Origin: Rhodobacteraceae bacterium UBA1943 | GTDB lineage: Bacteria; Pseudomonadota; Alphaproteobacteria; Rhodobacterales; Rhodobacteraceae | Length of the DNA stretch: 14,872 bases | Reading direction: 5' to 3' | Assembly (NCBI GenBank): GCA_002336845.1 | Contig: DDEX01000104.1 | Location: forward strand, 1-14,872 | Shown: positions 14,791-14,872 of the stretch, one piece after another | Layout: each line of letters opens with the position of its first letter | Numbering within the stretch: position 1 is the first letter of the stretch | Made by a program: the position numbers and the translations under genes | Notes under the pieces: generated by a model | Seen by the model: the letters and a program-made list of their open reading frames with translations, nothing else | The model's database searches: none | Told to the model about the DNA's origin: nothing

Positions 14791-14872
14791 ATGGCCTTTG
14801 ACACCAAAGAAGGCGGCGAAGAGCTGGCAGAGATCAACGTCACGCCCTTCATCGACGTGATGCTGGTGCTGC
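14791..14872 (+). CDS. exbD: ExbD, N-terminal part (runs off the right edge)
   Basis: The first 27 codons encode a short cytoplasmic tail and the start of the membrane segment. INVTPFIDVMLVL is the ExbD/TolR signature; the Asp in FIDVMLVL is the conserved proton-carrying residue of the family. The ATG directly abuts the exbB stop. ExbD partners with ExbB to drive TonB and so the heme receptor. tonB would be expected next but lies outside the window. Confidence 0.93.
   Translation, partial: MAFDTKEGGEELAEINVTPFIDVMLVL

Overview
The window is a dense, GC-rich stretch with G/C-biased third codon positions. Gene content and family resemblance point to an alphaproteobacterium, most likely a Rhodobacterales (Paracoccaceae-type) species. 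This placement is inferred from protein resemblance and motif types recalled from memory, not from a search. No rRNA, tRNA, CRISPR array or insertion sequence was seen.

Region 1 (1-3573, minus strand) is the cytochrome bd oxidase locus in the order cydD-cydC-cydA. CydD and CydC form the heterodimeric ABC transporter needed to mature cytochrome bd. The start of cydA runs off the left edge. A perfect FNR-type box (TTGATCCAGATCAA) lies upstream of cydA, and a 9/10 FNR box lies upstream of cydD. Both cyd promoters also carry an ATTC...GAAT inverted repeat about 42 bp downstream of the FNR box centre, near the predicted transcription start.

Region 2 (3707-7779, plus strand) is divergent from cydDC and shares its regulatory gap. 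It encodes an NsrR-type Rrf2 regulator with three cysteines. Next comes a SAM-methyltransferase-like ORF that has lost its SAM-binding core. The last three genes form a DevB-DevC-DevA type ABC exporter: membrane-fusion protein, FtsX-like permease and ATPase. Junctions are overlapping or a few bases apart, so this is probably one transcript.

Region 3 (7917-11552, minus strand) is a heme-uptake operon, hmuS-hmuT-hmuU-hmuV, with 4-base start/stop overlaps at each junction. Region 4 (11740-14872, plus strand) is divergent from it and encodes a TonB-dependent heme receptor (hmuR), exbB and the start of exbD. The gap between them holds two related TGAC-type elements, one an exact TGA-N9-TCA iron-type operator.

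Together the window has a heme and respiration theme. HmuR, powered by ExbBD and presumably a TonB beyond the edge, brings heme across the outer membrane. HmuT and HmuUV carry it to the cytoplasm, where HmuS handles it. CydDC and CydAB build and use a heme-rich oxidase. The least characterised part is the NsrR-like regulator / degenerate methyltransferase / DevBCA exporter cassette paired with the cyd operon.
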